Origin: Archegozetes longisetosus
Lineage: Eukaryota > Arthropoda > Arachnida > Sarcoptiformes > Trhypochthoniidae
Reading direction: 5' to 3'
Assembly (NCBI GenBank): GCA_018873245.2
Contig: JAEMBT020000007.1
Span: 9,307,129-9,371,128, forward strand
Length of the DNA: 64,000 bases
A model generated the notes under the pieces. That model saw only the letters and a program-made list of their open reading frames with translations. It did not search any database and was not told the DNA's origin. This document shows, piece after piece, positions 23,116-34,281 of this stretch (positions within the stretch are counted from its first letter, which is position 1; each line of letters begins with the position of its first letter). The translations under genes and the position numbers were made by a program.

Positions 23116-26100
23116 ATGTTTTGGAAACAATTGAAAACTTCCATTGGAATAGTTTGTTTAGTCTCCACTTTACTCAACACTATCAGCGCTCAGTCGTAAG
23201 TAGTTCTTGGATTTCCTTGAAAACATCCGGCCTTCAGTATCAATATTAGTTGAATATTATTAAATTGAAAATTTTGATCTGTAGGACGCTTAAAGCACCT
23301 GAGCCGACTTACACGGTTGTGGCCCCAATAAAACTGCGACCAAATGCCGACTATCACGTCAGTGTTTCGGTGTATGACTCGCCCAGTCCTGTTGAAGTAG
23401 ATGTAACAGTGAGCGGACCATCAGAAGGTGGTTCCTTTAACTCAGTCAGTAAGACAGTTGTGGTCAATCCGACAGAGACTAGAATATTGAATTTGGAAAT
23501 CGGCGAGTGGTCTAAAGGCAACTTCAAATTGATTGTGAAGGGAAGGGGTGGTTTTGAGTTTAGTAACGAAACAGCTCTAGAGTATCAGCAAAAAAGTTAT
23601 TCAGTTTTCATTCAAACTGATAAAGCAATTTATAAGCCTGGACAATTGGTTCAATTCAGAGCTATAATAGTGAATCCATCGTTGAGACCAACCGTGACTG
23701 GAGCTATCGATATCTATATAAAAGTATTGATTTTTATCTATTTCAAACTAGTTGCTGATTATCTTATGATTATCTTATCTTTGCACACAATTAATAGGAC
23801 GCTAAAGGCAATAGAATCAAACAGTGGAATCGAGTGTTTACTTCTCGAGGAGTTGTTTCTCAAGAGCTTCAACTGTCAGAACAACCTGTTTTAGGTGACT
23901 GGACTATTTTTGTAGAAGTTTTAGGACAAAAATTTGAGAAGTCCTTCACAGTTGCCGAATATGTATTGCCAACATTTGATGTCGAGGTATTACTACCACC
24001 TTATGCGACCTACAATAGGTCTGATGTGGTCGCGACTGTGAAGGCGATCTACACTTACGGCAAACCTGTTAAGGGAGAAGTTACACTCACTGTTCAGCCA
24101 AAGGTTCGATATAATCAACTCTCTGTTCGACCGTTGGAACAATTCCAAACAAAGACTTCTATCGATGGAAGTGTTGATATACCCGTCAATATTGTTCGCG
24201 ATCTCAATCTCAAAACTGACTTCTTTGAGAGAGAAATTGAATTTTTTGCACTGGTCGAGGAAGGCTTGACTGGAAGAAAGTATAACAGATCAAATACAGT
24301 CAAGATTCATGACAAAGAAGTGAAAGTAGAACTGATTAAAACATCGAAAACCTTCAAGCCTGGTCTGAGATATACTGCTTTTCTGAAAGTTGCCTATCAG
24401 GACGACAAACCTGTTGACGACAACGGACCTCCTGTCAAGTTAAGATATGGCTTTTCATACAGCGATGAAGAATGGAAAAACATTCTGATGTTAACCCCTA
24501 ATAAAGGCTTAATCAACATTGAAATATATCCTCCAAGAATTAACGATTCATTAGTGTTGGGAATGAGGGCTGAATATAAGGGACAAACTTATTACCTTGA
24601 AAATATTGAAAGCGCACAGTCTCCCACCAATAACTTCATTCAAGTAATCATGCCTGAAAACAGAGACGCTAAGGTCGGCGAAGAAGTCAAATTCCAAGTC
24701 AATGCAACCGAACCGCTCAATAGAATTGTTTACGAAGTCATGGGTCGCGGAGATATTGTCTTGGCTCGAAGTGTTGATGTTCCCAATACTAACACGTTTG
24801 AGTTGAGTTTTATGGTAACACATAGGATGTCACCGAAGGCTAGAATTGTAGTCTATTATGTGAGACAAGAAAATCAGGAAATAGTTGCCGATGCACTTAA
24901 TTTTGATGTGGACGGTGTCTTCAAAACACAAGTCACAGTTGACACCAACGTTCAAGAGACAAAACCAGGAGCTTTAGTCGACGTGAGAGTCGAGACCAAA
25001 CCGAACGCATACGTCGGTATTCTAGGCATTGATCAAAGTGTGCTTTTGCTTAAATCTGGAAACGATATCACGCAACAAGACGTTATCAATGAGTTGGAAA
25101 CATATGACACTGGCAAAAGTAATAAACATATTTTTCCTCGTTGGTTCGGAAGAAATAAAAGATCTTTGTGGTGGCCCGGCTCTAGCACCACCGGAGAAAT
25201 CTTCGATGACTCTGGAGTTGTTATTCTTTCCAATGGACTCATTCATCGACACTATCAATTTAGTAAGTCTTTCCACTCTTACTTATCAACCTCAAAGTTT
25301 TGTTCAATTGTTTTGCTCTATCTTTTTGGCTCATTACATCTCGACTTTAGTTCGAGTTAACTCAAATAACTTTTTGACATTGAGTTGAGTACTGACATAA
25401 ACCAGTAACTGCTTGTTTCGAACATTTTATAGCTTCTAATTTATGAGTGACCTTCTGTTAAAAATCTTCTTAAGATATGAGCTTTTAATACAAAATATTA
25501 ATAACTCATCAGATAATATTGGTTTTTTGATAATTAATATAATACTTTGTGCGGTTTTGGCAGTTTATAAGAAGAAAAGCATGCGATTGTATTATGCAGC
25601 TAGACCAAGAATGTCAACTAAACGTCTAAGTTATGCTGTTTCAGCCGATGTAGTAGATTCTGCTTTTACTACTAAAGACACTTCATCTGAGCATAATGTA
25701 AAAATTAGAAAGTATTTTCCTGAAACCTGGCTATGGAATCAAACTAATGTAGGGTACGACCATTTATTAACTTTAAAACCGCATGACAAACAAAGCAGCA
25801 TAACTATATTTACATTAACTGCCGTTTATTACCATTATTTCATTTTAATCATTTCCTCATTATCTTTATGCTAATTTATTTTTGCTTTTTTCTAAATATT
25901 TTCTCAATATCTTTGGAAATATTTAGAAAAAATATTTACATTAGGGAAGTTGCATCAATGAGTTTTACATTAGGCAACTCTTTTTCATACATAGATCTGC
26001 TCACTAAATGCACTATAGATGAGACTGCGTTAAAAGGATAGTCAAAACGAAATTGCGTGTCAAATATCTATTTATTTAGTTGCGCTTCGACTTTCAGAAA

Positions 26101-29100
26101 TAATAAACTAGTGATCAGGCCATATTTCCTCTAATTTTTAGCTACCTTTTCGGGCCTGTCTAATTGCACAATGACTAAAAAATTCTAAAAACTATGTTAA
26201 AAACACTCTCACATCAAAATATTCAGTTTTTCTGAAAGCAATTCAATTCTGTTTGAAAACAGAAATATTCAAATTCATACTGATTTACCTTAAAGAAGAG
26301 TGAGATCATACTTGAGCTTACACTGAGATGCTATTTCAAATCGGTAATTTTGAAACTAAAATAGGCCACAATCTTTCAAAGTATTATATTTTGGTTCTAA
26401 ACAATAAAAAACAATTAACTTGAAGTTAATTAAATATTTAATTGAAAAGTAGAAAATACATATATCGAAGCACGAAGTTATCAAACATGTCTTAAATTAA
26501 ACGAACAAAAGTGCGAAATGTGGAGATTTATTGATGAATTGTATTAAATTAAAAATTCGATTACATTAAAGTAGTAAAGGTTAAAGGCTTCAATTTGAAA
26601 GATTCTGTGGAGTTTTTAAAGAGTTTTTATTCAACTAATAGTTTATTTACGAGCATATGGTGGTATACCTGGACCTCCAGGTCTCCCAGGTCCTCCAAGT
26701 CCAACAGCACTTATGAATACGCCAGCTGTAGGAAAAACGCACTCTAATCAATTAACAACTGACACTACTAGCAATGTTAAAATAAGAAAATATTTTCCTG
26801 AAACTTGGTTGTGGAATTCAACTATTGTTGGGTATAGGCTTTACTGATTTATAAATTTCAAATTCAGTTAAGCATTTAATGGTTTGGCCAAAATACCTAT
26901 GAATTAGCACAAATTAATACTTTTACTGCTAAAACGCTGCAATACTCTGAACATACTATCAGAAGATTCTTACTAATTATTTATAATATATAATCATTTG
27001 ACTTTGAAACAGTAGAGAAGTCGCATCAATGATTTGATGGTAATTTTTTTCATGCATAGAATCTGCTCGCTAAATTTACTATAGACGAGATTGCATTAAG
27101 ATCACAGTCAAAATGAAGTTGCGTGTCAAATATCTATTTATTTAGTTGTGCTTCGATTTTCAGAAATAATAAACTAGTGATCAGACCATATTTCCGCCAA
27201 TTTCCAACTACTTTTTCGGTCCTGTCTTTTAACTAATTGCACAACTACTAAAAATTCTAAAAAAACTAATTCTATGTTAAAAACATTCTCATATCGAAAG
27301 ATTCAGTCTTTCCGAAAGGAATTCGATTCTGATTGAAGTAGAAATATTCAAATTGATACTGATTTACCTTAAGAAAGAATAAGATCATACTTAAAGTTTA
27401 CACTGAGATGCTATTCAAAGTGATGACTTTGAAACTACAATAGATCAGAATCTTTCAAAGTATTATATTTTGATTCTAAACAATGAAGAAACAGTTAACT
27501 TGGAGTTAATCAAATGTTTAATTGAAAAGTAGAAAAATACATATATCAGAGTACAAAGTTATCAAATTTTTTTCAAATTAAACGAACAAAAGTGCGAAAT
27601 ATAGAGATTTATAGATAAATTGTATTAAATCATAATTTCGACTACATTAAAATAGTAAAAGTTAAAGGCTTCAATTTGAAAGATTCTGTAGAGTTTTTAA
27701 AGAGTTTTTGTTCAACTGACAGATTATTTTCGATTGCCTGATGGCAGAATCATTCAGCCTCTATTTATGGTACCGCGTGGACTTCCAGGTCTTCCGGGTC
27801 CACCAGCACCTATGAGTATAGCAGCTTCAGGGAAAGCACAATCTAATCAATTAACAACTGACACTACTAGCAATGTTAAAATAAGAAAATATTTTCCTGA
27901 AACTTGGTTGTGGAATTCAACTATTGTTGGGTATAGGCTTTACTACTTTATTAATTCTAAATCCAGTTAAGCATTTAATGGTTTGGCCAAAACCCTGTCA
28001 ATTAGCATAAATTAACACCTTTAGTACTAAAACGCTGCAATACTCTGAATATACTATCAGAAAATTCTTACTAATTATCCATAATATATAATCGTATGAC
28101 TTTGAAACAGTAACAATTCCGGACTCTCAATAGTACCCAATCTGCCAGACAGTAACAAAAATTAATATAAACTACAACTAAAATTATAAAACTACTTATT
28201 ATCTTACGATTTGACTATGACAATCTTAATCAAATTAGTTAACAATACAACTGCTTGCTTTCAGTGTTATATCGTATGCATGAAGTGCTAGAACTCGAAG
28301 ATGAAGTTATGGCAATGCCTATAGCTTTAAATGCCCCACCAGTTTCGAAAGAACAATCAGCAAATAACAAACAAACTAACGAAGAGCAGAAAATCAGAAA
28401 AAACTTCCCAGAAACTTGGTTATGGAACTCTACCATAACTGGGTATGCTATGCAATAATCTAATTGATCAATAACTATCATCTAATAAGCTTGGTTAGAT
28501 CGCATCTTTTACAAAGCAGTTTAACCAAAAAAAAAATGTTAAATTTAACAAACAATAATAACAATAACGACTATAACAATCGTAATATAATAAACCGAGT
28601 TAAGAACTAAAAACTATCTCAACCTAGTCAAACCTTTGACTAAAATTCAGTTTGTGTATGAAGAATTCATTTGGTTATCACAATAATGTTGACCTATGTA
28701 TAACGTGCTAAGCGTGCTATTCTCCTTACCTACCTTAACTTAATTAAATCTACTACCGATACAACTAATTTAGGCTATGTAGGGAGAACAGTGCGCGTAG
28801 CGCGAGAACAATGTTCTGATAACCAGATCATTCTCTTGTACCCAAACTCTACATCAACCATAAACTGAACTGCAACCAAACCTTTCACATAAATGCTTAT
28901 GATGTTTAGGACTTGGGAAAAGAATATATTACGGAGCTAGAGATGGTGTAATTGTTTTAAATTCCCCGAGAGCTCAGGGTATGTTCTATTAAATATAAAT
29001 CTGACCTTTAGCTGATCTGACTTCAGGTTTGCTAAATTAACATCCTCAAAAGATAAGCTAAGAGCAAATATAAAATTTTTCAGTTGGTAAAACCGATAGC

Positions 29101-32059
29101 ATCCGTCTCGAAGATACTATTCTTGAAGAAAGACTACAACCGCCAGACTTTCATTTACTAAATACACCCGAATCGCGTATTGTACTTCGTAAAAAATTCC
29201 CCGAAACATGGTTGTGGACCAATAAGACAGCCGGGTATTCATTCATACAAACTTTACTCTTCTGTATCATTTAGTTAAAATTACTGTACAGATAGTTCGC
29301 TGCTTTGTAGAAGTGCGGTATATTTGGTCATAAATCCATTGAATGCTTACTAAACAGCCTAAGAAATAGTTTATAATTTATAAATACTTATAGGAATGAT
29401 GGAAGTGCTGTAATCACGAGCCCTATTCCTGATACTATTACTTCTTGGTTTGTAAGTGCATTTGCCATGGATCAGGTGACAGGTCTGGGTATTGCACCTC
29501 ATAAAGCAAAGGTAGGGTACAGCTAATATCTAATCATGTTTCACTTGTGCCTAAAATCCACTCAAATCACTTCAGGTCACCGTTTTTCGGCCGTTTTTTG
29601 TCAAACTTTCTCTGCCCTATTCTATCATTCGTGGAGAATCTGTTGCTCTTCAAGCAATCGTCTTCAATTATTTCAATAAACCAGTTCAGGCAGAAGTTGT
29701 GATGGAGAATAAAAAGGATGAGTTTGAATTTACGAATGCCGCCAACGAAATAGAGTTCGCATCCATCAAAAAAGTCGAACAAAAGAAAAAGTTCGTAACT
29801 GTTCCCGCGAATGATGGTGTTTCTGTGGTGTTTTTAATAACACCCAAGAAGGTCGGTTACATTGATATCAAAATTACGGCCACGTCATCGTCTGCTGGAG
29901 ATTCAGTTTTGAACAAACTGCTTGTCAAACCCGAAGGTCAACCACAATATTTCAATAAAGCAGTCTTGGTTGACCTCAAAGACCCGAATAAATCGCCAAA
30001 TCAAGTTAATAAAAATATAAGCATCGCTATTCCCAATAACGCTATTCCTGGTTCCGAAAAAATCTCTGTTTCAGGAATCGGTGATATTCTCGGCCCAACG
30101 GTCAACAATTTAGATGATTTGCTGCGTATGCCCTATGGCTGTGGAGAACAGAATATGCTGTAAGACTTTGAGCAATCATTTTATTTGAGCAAACCTTCAT
30201 AATTGTGTTATTTCTTGTTTCGACAGAAACTTTGTTCCGAATATAGTTATCTTGGATTATTTGAGTCGCGCCAATCGCTTGACTCCATCCATCAAATCGA
30301 AAGCTACGACTAATATCGAAAGTGGATATCAGCGAGAATTGACTTATAAACGAGAAGATGGATCATTCAGTGCTTTTGGAAATAACGACAAAAGTGGAAG
30401 TACGTGGCTGACAGCTTTTGTAGTAAAGTCATTCATTCAGGCGAAGCCACACGTTGACATAGACCAGAAAGTAATCGACAAGTCGATTGAATGGCTATTG
30501 AATAGACAAAAGCCTGACGGCAGCTTTAATGAACCAGGAGAAGTGCATCACAAGGCAATGCAAGGCGGCTCAACTGGAGGCTCAGCTGCATTGTCTGCTT
30601 ACGTTCTCATTGCAATACTACAAGACAAAACCGCTAAGAGAGATCGCAGAACTGAAATATCAAGAACTGAAAGTTATATCTGGAACGAATTCACTGCTTC
30701 GAGAAATCCTTACGATCTAACAATAATAGCACACGCATTGCATTTGGCTGACAGCCAATATCGTGAAAATGCATTCAACAGAATGATGAGTTACGCGAAA
30801 AGGAACTCAGACTATATGTGGTGGTCAGCAGAGAAGGAAGAAGCAAATGTAACCGATAAACAATCAGCACATTTCTATCTGCCTAATTCAAATGATGTTG
30901 AGATGACGGCTTACGCCTTGATGACTTTAGTGGCTCGAAGTGATCTTGAGAATGCAATCCCAGTCTTACGTTGGCTTATTTCACAGCAAAACTCGAATGG
31001 AGGCTTTTCATCCACACAAGACACGGTGATCGGAATCCAAGCTTTAGGAGCATTGGCGCAACGCATTTCAACCACGACTGTCTCGTTGAATGTTAAGTTT
31101 AATTACAAAGCAGATGATAAGGAACAAAGCAAACAAATGCGTATCGATAGCAATAATGCAATCGTTTTACAGCGCATTGAAATGCCTGTCTCCACAAAAT
31201 ACATTGAAGTAGAGGCCTCTGGTTTTGGTGCCGCCATCGTTCAAGTCTCCTGGCAATACAATCTTGCAGTCTCCGCTGAACAACCTGCCTTCTTCTTGAA
31301 TCCGCAAAAGGATAAAACTTCAACTGAAAACTATTTGCAACTAAGCGTTTGCACACAGTTAGTCATCCATTTCTAATATGCTTTTGATGTTTTTAAAAAC
31401 TTTCAAACTCTTGTTTATAGTTATAAAGAGGGAAACTCGACAAATATGGCCGTTATGGAAGTAGAATTGCCGTCTGGATATGTAGCAGACGTTGAAGCGT
31501 TGCCGAGTGCCACGCGAGCAAAAGAAATTAAACGAATCGACACCGCAAACGGAGACACTAATGTTGTCATCTATTTTGATAGGGTGAGCATTTTTGATGC
31601 TTTAAAACAGTAAACAAGTATTTTTAAATTTGAAAATTTTACAGATCACCAGAGATGAGTTATGCTTGACTGTTCCTGCTCATAGAACTCATAAAGTTGC
31701 GAATAACAAACCCGTTCCTGTAACCGTTTATGATTATTACGACCGATCAAAAACGTCCAGAATATTCTATGAACCAACATTAACTACAGTAAGGTTTAAT
31801 TTATACCACTTATTCTCATAAATCAGCACTAAAATAACTTTATTTGCAGTTTTGCAACATTTGTCCGCAAAATGATCCGGAATGTGACGCAAAATGTGCT
31901 GGCAGTGAGAGATCCCAATCTGCAAAAATTAATGAATACGAAAATAGTACTAGTGGTTCGCACAGCCTTTTTACTAAGTGGTCAACTTCGGCATTGGTCA
32001 CGAGTGTTATTTCATTGAATCTGGTCAAACTTATTCTGACGTTCTTCTCAATTAATTAG
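23116..32059 (+). CDS. TEP: Thioester-containing protein (TEP) with alternative variable exons
   Basis: A secreted or surface opsonin-like member of the alpha-2-macroglobulin/complement superfamily. Constant exons: 23116-23195 (signal peptide), 23285-23723, 23798-25262, then one variable exon (separate entries), then 29394-29511, 29576-30159, 30227-31357, 31421-31583, 31645-31788, 31850-32059. Phases agree throughout. With the first variable exon the product is 1507 residues, normal for TEPs. The thioester motif GCGEQ (about residues 952-956) is intact, so covalent binding to targets is expected. The N-terminal macroglobulin domains show VFIQTDKAIYKPGQLVQFRA. Each variable exon ends in a FPETWLW core. 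The last exon has a cysteine cluster (CNICPQNDPECDAKC) and a hydrophobic tail, suggesting GPI attachment as in CD109. A transcript using exactly one variable exon is inferred from phase, not seen. Confidence 0.93.
25564..25753 (+). CDS. TEP: TEP variable exon 1
   Basis: 190 nt, acceptor TTTTGGCAG, donor GG|GTACGA. It enters in phase 1 and leaves in phase 2, like the other variable exons. It encodes a basic, tyrosine-rich start (IYKKKSMRLYYAARPR) and the shared end KIRKYFPETWLWNQTNVG, including an N-glycosylation sequon NQT. No Gly-X-Y triplets are present. Confidence 0.85.
25945..27012 (+). repeat. Tandem duplication unit A in the TEP gene
   Basis: About 1.07 kb holding variable exon 2 and its flanking introns. 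It begins near GGAAGTTGCATCAATGA and ends near GACTTTGAAACAGTAG. It aligns along its whole length with unit B (27013-28111), including long intronic stretches such as GCGTGTCAAATATCTATTTA. Confidence 0.8.
26642..26831 (+). CDS. TEP: TEP variable exon 2, collagen-like
   Basis: 190 nt, acceptor AACTAATAG, donor GG|GTATAG, phases 1 to 2. It encodes a run of Gly-X-Y triplets (GGIPGPPGLPGPP), then a Ser/Thr/Asn-rich stretch and the common KIRKYFPETWLWNSTIVG. It lies in the first unit of a tandem duplication together with variable exon 3. Confidence 0.87.
27013..28111 (+). repeat. Tandem duplication unit B in the TEP gene
   Basis: About 1.1 kb holding variable exon 3. It is the second copy of unit A, with scattered substitutions and small indels. 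The intron just upstream of each exon (GGAGTTTTTAAAGAGTTTTT in A, one change in B) is particularly well kept. Confidence 0.8.
27723..27930 (+). CDS. TEP: TEP variable exon 3, collagen-like
   Basis: 208 nt, acceptor AACTGACAG, donor GG|GTATAG, phases 1 to 2. It is closely related to variable exon 2 and has triplets GLPGLPGPP after a different start (NYFRLPDGRIIQPLFMVPR). From SNQLTTDTTSNVKIRKYFPE onward the two exons are the same. The divergence is concentrated in the first half, which would lie in the exposed bait-like segment. Confidence 0.87.
28265..28442 (+). CDS. TEP: TEP variable exon 4, acidic
   Basis: 178 nt, acceptor GCTTTCAG, donor GG|GTATGC, phases 1 to 2. It encodes an acidic start (MLYRMHEVLELEDEVMAMP) with no collagen triplets and the common ending KIRKNFPETWLWNSTITG with the sequon NST. 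Confidence 0.87.
28660..28840. repeat. Imperfect inverted repeat in TEP intron
   Basis: About 28660-28736 pairs imperfectly with about 28775-28840. Shared words include CTGGTTATCA and TGTTCTCC-like stretches, and there is a GC-rich patch GCGCGTAGCGCG. It lies between variable exons 4 and 5. It could be a MITE relic or an RNA structure relevant to exon choice. Confidence 0.4.
28910..28978 (+). CDS. TEP: TEP optional 69-nt exon
   Basis: Bounded by acceptor TGTTTAG and donor G|GTATGT, phase 1 to 1, 23 codons: RLGKRIYYGARDGVIVLNSP plus three. It resembles the end of constant exon 3 (DDSGVVILSNGLIHRHY). It could be inserted ahead of variable exon 5. Alternatively it could replace the end of exon 3 if an internal donor there (AAAA|GTAATA at 25118/25119, also phase 1) is used. 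Transcript evidence is needed to decide. Confidence 0.6.
29084..29234 (+). CDS. TEP: TEP variable exon 5
   Basis: 151 nt, acceptor TTTTTCAG, donor GG|GTATTC, phases 1 to 2. It encodes GKTDSIRLEDTILEERLQPP and the common-type ending RKKFPETWLWTNKTAG with sequon NKT. It is the most diverged of the five and probably the ancestral, standard TEP form. Confidence 0.85.
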
Positions 32060-32155
32060 CTATTATTCTAATTTTGAATCTCGCATAAGTGCCTTTGTAC
32101 AGTTCATTATGTTTTATTAAAGCACAATTAATTATTATGTTAATTATTAAATTCA

Positions 32156-32161
32156 AATAAA
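32156..32161 (+). terminator. Polyadenylation signal of the TEP gene
   Basis: AATAAA about 97 bases after the TEP stop codon at 32059, in an A/T-rich context. An earlier ATTAAA near 32116 is an alternative. Confidence 0.5.
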
Positions 32162-32290
32162 ATTTGGAAAATATATTTGAAAAACTAGTTTTTTTCAAAT
32201 TAAAACTTTAGATTCTGATACCTCAAAAGCCATGACTTTTATGAAACATGTTAATAGTATATCTAAGTTGTGAACAATCAGTTGCCATTC

Positions 32291-32292
<2 letters not shown>

Positions 32293-32351
<59 letters not shown>
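32293..32351. repeat. (GA)n microsatellite
   Basis: An uninterrupted GA dinucleotide run of about 59 bases in the TEP/BPHL spacer. Confidence 0.95.
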
Positions 32352-32354
<3 letters not shown>

Positions 32355-32556
32355 CTTTAAGTTATTTTGAACATCAGAACTATCCTCTTCCATAATAGAG
32401 ATTAAAATGAAGTTTAATGTACTTAATACGAGTTTAATAAAAATTAGCTTAAATTTTTACTACATAATAATTCTAGCGATTGTCAAACAAATAGTAAAAA
32501 TATAACAAACTTTTGAATTTATGCTGACAAAAAATGCATTTCTCAACTGTAACTCA

Positions 32557-33641
32557 CTAGAAACTACTGTCCTCAAGCAAAAATTCTTGCACTATTCTAT
32601 TGAACTCTTTTGTGTACTTTTGGTGAATATTATGATTAGAACCTGAAAACCAGTAGATACGAGAATTTTTGATTCCATCTTGAAGAAACAACGCATGCTT
32701 TGATGAAACGATACGATCTTGTTTTCCGTGCATTATAAGTGTTGGACACTTAATATTAGGCAAATCCGCTTTACTATAAAAAATATGTCAATAAAAGCAT
32801 TTGAATAAACCCTATTTCCTAGAGTCCGATTCATACCAAATATCACCAAGACTTCCATAAGAGTCACATAATTCTGTCCACATCTTCTCAAAAGTTTCTT
32901 TGCCGTAGATATCACTAAATAATTGTCTTACTTGTTCGGGAAGCAAGTTTGGATCACGACCCAATTCAGAAATTTTTTGTTCATAACTCGATATAAAAGC
33001 GTTCGCACACCAAACAACTAATTTATTAATGTGTTGGCCATAATTTGCTGCTATTATCAGGGCGGTGGATCCACCTCCGCTCCAACCCATTAAAGAGTAT
33101 TTATCAATACCAATACGCTTGAAATAACAATTTAAAATTTTTTAAGTACTTTTTAGATTCCGAAGTTTTTTTAAAATTGAATTAGTTCAAAGTTAGCTAG
33201 TTTAAAGAACTTTATTCGAGATCGTAGTTTGGAAATAGAAAGCATTTAAGAGTGAATTCCTCCCTAAAATTGATAATACTTTATTAACTTATTAATTGCG
33301 AACTTGGATACAGACCTGCATCAGTTTAGCTGCATAGTCAGCATCCCTTCGATAATAATTTCCACTAAAGTCTCTGTCAGGAGGTCTGCTCAATCCATAT
33401 CCAGGTGGATCCCATGCTATTAACGTAAACTTTTCTTTGTCCATATTCTCTAACTGTGGCGTATAATCTGTCCTTGAAGTACCTGATGGTCAAACATTTG
33501 AAATATTAGTTCATGAGTTTCGTAATTCAGCTGTAGACCTAAAGATCCGGGAAGTAATAGGACTTTGTGTTGTCCATTACCAACTCTTTCGTAATGAATG
33601 TCAATTCCATCGACATCGACTTTTTGACCACTTATTGGCAT
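32557..33641 (-). CDS. BPHL: BPHL-like serine hydrolase (valacyclovir hydrolase family)
   Basis: Four exons on the minus strand: 33641-33539, 33482-33316, 33117-32837, 32773-32557. Phases agree and give 255 residues. Intron 1 is only 56 nt. It is an alpha/beta hydrolase: VLLLPGSLG carries the oxyanion-hole region, the nucleophile elbow is GWSGGG (Ser103), with Asp203 in HGKQDRIV and His231 in GSNHNIH. WDPPGYGLSRPPDRDF and DICKADLPNIKCPTLIMHG match biphenyl hydrolase-like protein, which hydrolyses amino-acid esters and homocysteine thiolactone in mitochondria of vertebrates. I see no strong mitochondrial leader in this N-terminus (MPISGQKVDVDGIDIHYERV). It could therefore be cytosolic, or an upstream exon may be missing. 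Confidence 0.88.
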
Positions 33642-34281
33642 TCTCTAATAATTATCAAAATAATTGAAAACAATTCAGTTTCAATACTTCTCATGATTCT
33701 ATCTTATATTATCCATAATTACAGTCAATCTGTTTATTAAATTCATATTTAAACTCCTTTTTAGTAAAAATGATTGTTTTAATAACATTTTCGTTCGAAT
33801 TATTTTAGAAATTATTGAAAACTAATTTACGATAAGAGTGAAAGTTTCAAAACTAATGATAATTTTTATCAACAGACCAAAATCCATAGAAGGGGTCGTT
33901 AATTAATATCATACTCGTTGCCAGAGGCTTATTCACAATAAGAGTCAAGATCAAATAAACTCGGAGTAATGACAATCCATATAATTTAATACTATTTGAA
34001 GCATTTCCATAAAATATCTGATGCTTTCATCTCAAGTCTTGGTCATAAGCGACTAAAATCTAGACATAAACAGTGTTTTCCAAAGCATAGAATAAGTATT
34101 TGAATTTAGCGCAGATACGTTTGGTGAGAAATGATTGGTTGATTGACTGACGCATTTGTAGACCATTTTCTACGGTAATTGTGAACCACTTTCTTCTTTC
34201 GTACTAAAACTTTATGATTAATTTGTACATTTTTGGTTTATTTGGTTTCAACTTTAATTAAGACCAATATTTGTTTAAATA
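33642..34281. other. Divergent promoter region
   Basis: 640 AT-rich bases between the starts of the BPHL-like gene (-) and the zinc-finger gene (+). It presumably holds both promoters. No TATA or initiator stands out and no other gene was seen. Confidence 0.4.

Larger units (their letters stand above)
32060..32556. other. Convergent intergenic with 3' UTRs
   Basis: 497 bases between the convergent TEP and BPHL-like genes. It holds the TEP poly(A) signal and a long GA microsatellite. No coding sequence was seen. Confidence 0.6.
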
